Translations under genes and position numbers: made by a program | Notes under the pieces: model-generated | Told to the model about the DNA's origin: nothing | The model's input: the letters and a program-made list of their open reading frames with translations, nothing else | The model's database searches: none | Assembly: GCF_007097485.1 (NCBI RefSeq) | Contig: NZ_VKDE01000022.1 | Coordinates: forward strand, 1-64,000 | Length of the DNA stretch: 64,000 nucleotides | From: Carboxylicivirga sp. M1479 | Lineage (GTDB): Bacteria; Bacteroidota; Bacteroidia; Bacteroidales; Marinilabiliaceae | Direction: 5' to 3' | Shown here: in pieces, positions 62,348 to 64,000 of the stretch | Layout: every line of letters starts with the position of its first letter | Numbering within the stretch: position 1 is the stretch's first letter

Positions 62348-62517
62348 ATTTAAGTTAGTTTGATAAGCAATTTGTTGTGATTTTTCTATCCTTTTAACAA
62401 ATATAAGAAACAAATGTTTGGCTATAACCATTGCATTGCCATGCTAAGAAGCACTTGAAGATGAATAGAGGGCGATATTTAAGAGAGAAGTTGACAGTTC
62501 TCTTATCACGAAGAAAT
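62348..62517. other. Spacer between the barrel gene and the palindrome array
   Basis: About 170 bases. It should contain the promoter of the minus-strand barrel gene. No other structure recognised. Plus and minus reading frames extending from the array run into it. Confidence 0.4.
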
Positions 62518-62794
62518 CAGGTGGGGGATCATCATCATCCCCTTGGGGCGAGACATGATCCCCAAGGGGCGCGGATTTGGAACCATGGGGATAAAGATTT
62601 GCCCCAACAAAAGAACCTTTCGCCCCATGGGGCGAAAAGAAATCCCCAAGGGGATGACAATGCGCCCCATGGGGATGACTGTAAAAAACTAGGGGCGAAA
62701 GTTGTGCCCCTAGGGGATAATCGTGCGCCCCTAGGGGATTAAGGCTTGCCCCAGGGGGATAAGGACCATCCCCTTGGGGCGAAGCCTTTGGCAT
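62444..62794 (-). CDS. Possible heptad-repeat protein encoded across the palindrome array
   Basis: 116 codons. It reads as 13 seven-residue units of the form P-(L/H/Q/P)-G-(A/D/S)-x-x-x, for example PLGAHDY, PLGAQLS, PHGAHCH, then a Ser-rich tail. Its ATG overlaps the stop of the upstream coiled-coil gene (TAATG at 62794), which suggests translational coupling. Against it: the opposite strand is open in the same way and encodes the same heptad pattern, as expected of 21-bp palindromic DNA, and the variable central bases change Leu, His and Gln freely. Coding status is therefore uncertain. Confidence 0.35.
   Translation of the reverse strand: MPKASPQGDGPYPPGASLNPLGAHDYPLGAQLSPLVFYSHPHGAHCHPLGDFFSPHGAKGSFVGANLYPHGSKSAPLGDHVSPQGDDDDPPPDFFVIRELSTSLLNIALYSSSSAS
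62518..62779. repeat. Array of 10-bp CCCCWWGGGG palindromes at exact 21-bp spacing
   Basis: Decamer positions begin at 62518, 62539, 62560, 62581, 62602, 62623, 62644, 62665, 62686, 62707, 62728, 62749 and 62770, every 21 bp with no slip. Seven are perfect CCCC-WW-GGGG with centre TT, AA, AT or TA (62539, 62560, 62623, 62644, 62665, 62707, 62728), as is 62770 (TT). 62749 is CCCCAGGGGG, and 62581, 62602, 62686 and 62518 keep only one good half. The 11-bp linkers differ but nearly all begin AT or CG. The array is GC-rich in an AT-rich genome. Confidence 0.95.
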
Positions 62795-63114
62795 TACTTC
62801 CTGAACTTACGAACCTTTTTAATCAACTCGTCTTCCTTACCCAGTAAACCCGACAGCAAGTCGGCAAAGTTCGATGCCTCGCGGTAAGCCTCATCTAACT
62901 TATCGTTAGACAGTTTAGTAGCCTCTTTGGCCTTGGCAGCGGCTTCTTGCTGAGCGATCTCTGCTGTAGCAGCTTCTTGCTTTTTCACTTTTAAAGCTTC
63001 GACCTTAGTGGCCGGATCAAATCCACTCGTCACCAAGCGATCGTTCGACTCTTCAACAGGGGTAATCATTTGCGATACAAAATCGCGCTTTGTTGCTTCA
63101 TTCATTTTTGCCAT
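62794..63114 (-). CDS. Small coiled-coil protein, unknown function
   Basis: 106 residues from the ATG at 63114; the frame extends upstream to 63255 but with no credible start. It is rich in Lys, Glu and Ala, with a long helix predicted from about residue 40 to 100 (VEALKVKKQEAATAEIAQQE, AKEATKLSNDKLDEAYREAS) and a basic tail (IKKVRKFRK). No signal or membrane segment. It resembles small helical Bacteroidota proteins of unknown function, but I cannot name a family. Its stop overlaps the start of the heptad ORF, and the palindrome array lies immediately downstream, so the array and this gene may form one unit. Confidence 0.7.
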   Translation of the reverse strand: MAKMNEATKRDFVSQMITPVEESNDRLVTSGFDPATKVEALKVKKQEAATAEIAQQEAAAKAKEATKLSNDKLDEAYREASNFADLLSGLLGKEDELIKKVRKFRK

Positions 63115-63564
63115 CTTTTTTTGATTAGGATGATTAATAAATATGAAACCTGGCCTTTTAATTAACAGGCTTCTTAATTTATAGATGCAGCAAGACCAAT
63201 TTACCCTGTAACAAAGTGACCGATTCGCATAAAAAAAATAAAATCCACCTACCACAGATTGCTTCTGTGGCTATTCACCCTAAACCACTCTGTGCTTAAT
63301 ACAGCCTGAATGGATTGAATATGAATAGCCCTGTACCTTAGTGCAGGGGATTGATTGCAAGCGGTTAATTGCAAGCACAACGTGCTTGAACTAAAATGGC
63401 GAATGCCGTAATGATGAATCAATGAATGAAGCTAGTTAACTATATTAGTTAGCGATGAATGATGATTAGTGGGATTGTTTGCTAATTTTAAGGGACAAAA
63501 CAAAGGTGCTAATTGATTTATGACATCCTCTTAATTTTAACAGTCAACTATAAAAACCCAAACT
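63115..63564. other. Divergent intergenic region
   Basis: About 450 bases between the coiled-coil gene (minus) and the partial gene at 63565 (plus). It contains a dyad CAAGCAC-AAC-GTGCTTG (about 63373-63389) and a weaker CCCTG...CAGGG hairpin. No other gene seen. Confidence 0.5.
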
Positions 63565-64000
63565 ATGAACTTTAAACCTGTACTCATTGGCATACTGATC
63601 TTTGTAGGAATCTTTATATCATCCAGTAAAGCCTCAGCAACACACCAAATACCTGATTATTTAGTGATTGAAACTGATACTTTCGAACTATTTAGTAATC
63701 CCCTCACAGCGTATTTTAATTTTAAGAACGAGAAAAAAATAAACGAGCATCATATCAAGTCCTTACATAGCGCATGCTGGAGGGGTTATATTGCTACTTG
63801 GCAATTGGAAAATGACAGTTTATTTCTGATTAAGATAGAAGGCAAAAATGCCAATAACGAAGCAATTAGCTACGACTTAAAAAAGGAATTTGGAAACACA
63901 AAGGTATATGCAGAGTGGTTCACAGGAACCCTCATTAGCCCACGCGGAAATAGATTACAATATCACAACATGGCATATGCCTCGGTTTATGAGAAAGAAA
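63565..64000 (+). CDS. Secreted protein of unknown function, C-terminus beyond window
   Basis: 145 codons visible. ATG at 63565 starts a signal peptide (VLIGILIFVGIFISSSKASA). The mature part reads SACWRGYIATWQLENDSLFLIKIEG... and later VYAEWFTGTLISPRGNRLQY, a pattern I remember from uncharacterised secreted Bacteroidota proteins of about 200-300 residues. No catalytic motif is visible. It is cut by the right window edge, so full length and fold cannot be judged. Confidence 0.75.
   Translation, partial: MNFKPVLIGILIFVGIFISSSKASATHQIPDYLVIETDTFELFSNPLTAYFNFKNEKKINEHHIKSLHSACWRGYIATWQLENDSLFLIKIEGKNANNEAISYDLKKEFGNTKVYAEWFTGTLISPRGNRLQYHNMAYASVYEKE

Noticed and set aside
62461-62742. Plus-strand gene across the palindrome array
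   Set aside because: It mirrors the minus-strand heptads because the DNA is palindromic, and it has no coupling or ribosome site. The minus-strand version is slightly better supported.
62518-62779. CRISPR array of very short repeats
   Set aside because: Ten-base repeats with 11-base spacers are far below CRISPR dimensions, and no cas genes are in the window.

Overview
The window is a chromosomal segment of a Bacteroidota bacterium, most likely a marine or marine-derived member of the Bacteroidales/Marinilabiliales. The evidence is SusC/SusD pairs, a SusR-type hybrid two-component sensor, a type IX secretion sorting tail, lipoprotein-rich polysaccharide genes, TAnnTTTG-type promoters, AT-rich DNA and a CTnDOT-like integrase. 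No rRNA genes or CRISPR arrays were seen.

Region 1 (1-24,350) is a sulfated-glycan utilisation locus, entirely on the minus strand. It runs from a 1349-residue hybrid sensor/regulator (HTCS) through susC1-susD1-susC2-susD2, a LamG lipoprotein, an F5/8C-containing zinc metallopeptidase lipoprotein and three Cys-type S1 sulfatases, the last cut by the window edge. An IS1595-type insertion sequence with a nonsense mutation in its transposase lies between the regulator and susC1. Hairpins lie between several of the downstream genes. No glycoside hydrolase or lyase is visible, so the locus looks specialised for desulfation, and perhaps proteolysis, of a sulfated glycan or glycoprotein, or it continues beyond the left edge.

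Region 2 (about 24,350-30,700) is a small integrative element next to a tRNA-Ser(UGA) gene. It carries a tyrosine integrase, an excisionase-like HTH protein overlapping a DUF3987-type ATPase, a Zn-finger/toprim-like protein and two small DUF4248-like paralogues. No mobilisation or conjugation gene is present. It holds several unexplained repeat arrays: five GTAA repeats at exactly 10 bp, about ten ACTCCAC motifs, and three dyads with a GCT-S-AGC core. These are candidate origin, operator or integrase sites.

Region 3 (30,700-53,000) is core and housekeeping DNA: HU protein, TrmH-type methyltransferase, LytTR response regulator, DUF4956 membrane protein, three metallophosphoesterases, a haem-type TonB receptor, a DEAD-box RNA helicase with an RGG tract, a creatininase-family enzyme, a NdpA-type nucleoid protein, a HEFRH-peptidase/propeller/barrel protein, a VOC protein, a patatin-like phospholipase coupled to an AsmA-like protein, and small secreted proteins.

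Region 4 (53,000-60,100) holds a three-gene carboxyltransferase operon resembling a transcarboxylase or decarboxylase without a biotin carboxylase, a Tat-signal aldo/keto reductase and RlmF.

Region 5 (60,200-63,565) is rich in repeats: seven 123-bp hairpin units, a roughly 175-bp foldback element, and a striking array of 10-bp CCCCWWGGGG palindromes spaced at exactly 21 bp. The array sits directly downstream of, and overlaps by TAATG with, a small coiled-coil gene. It is the strongest candidate for an undescribed system in the window.
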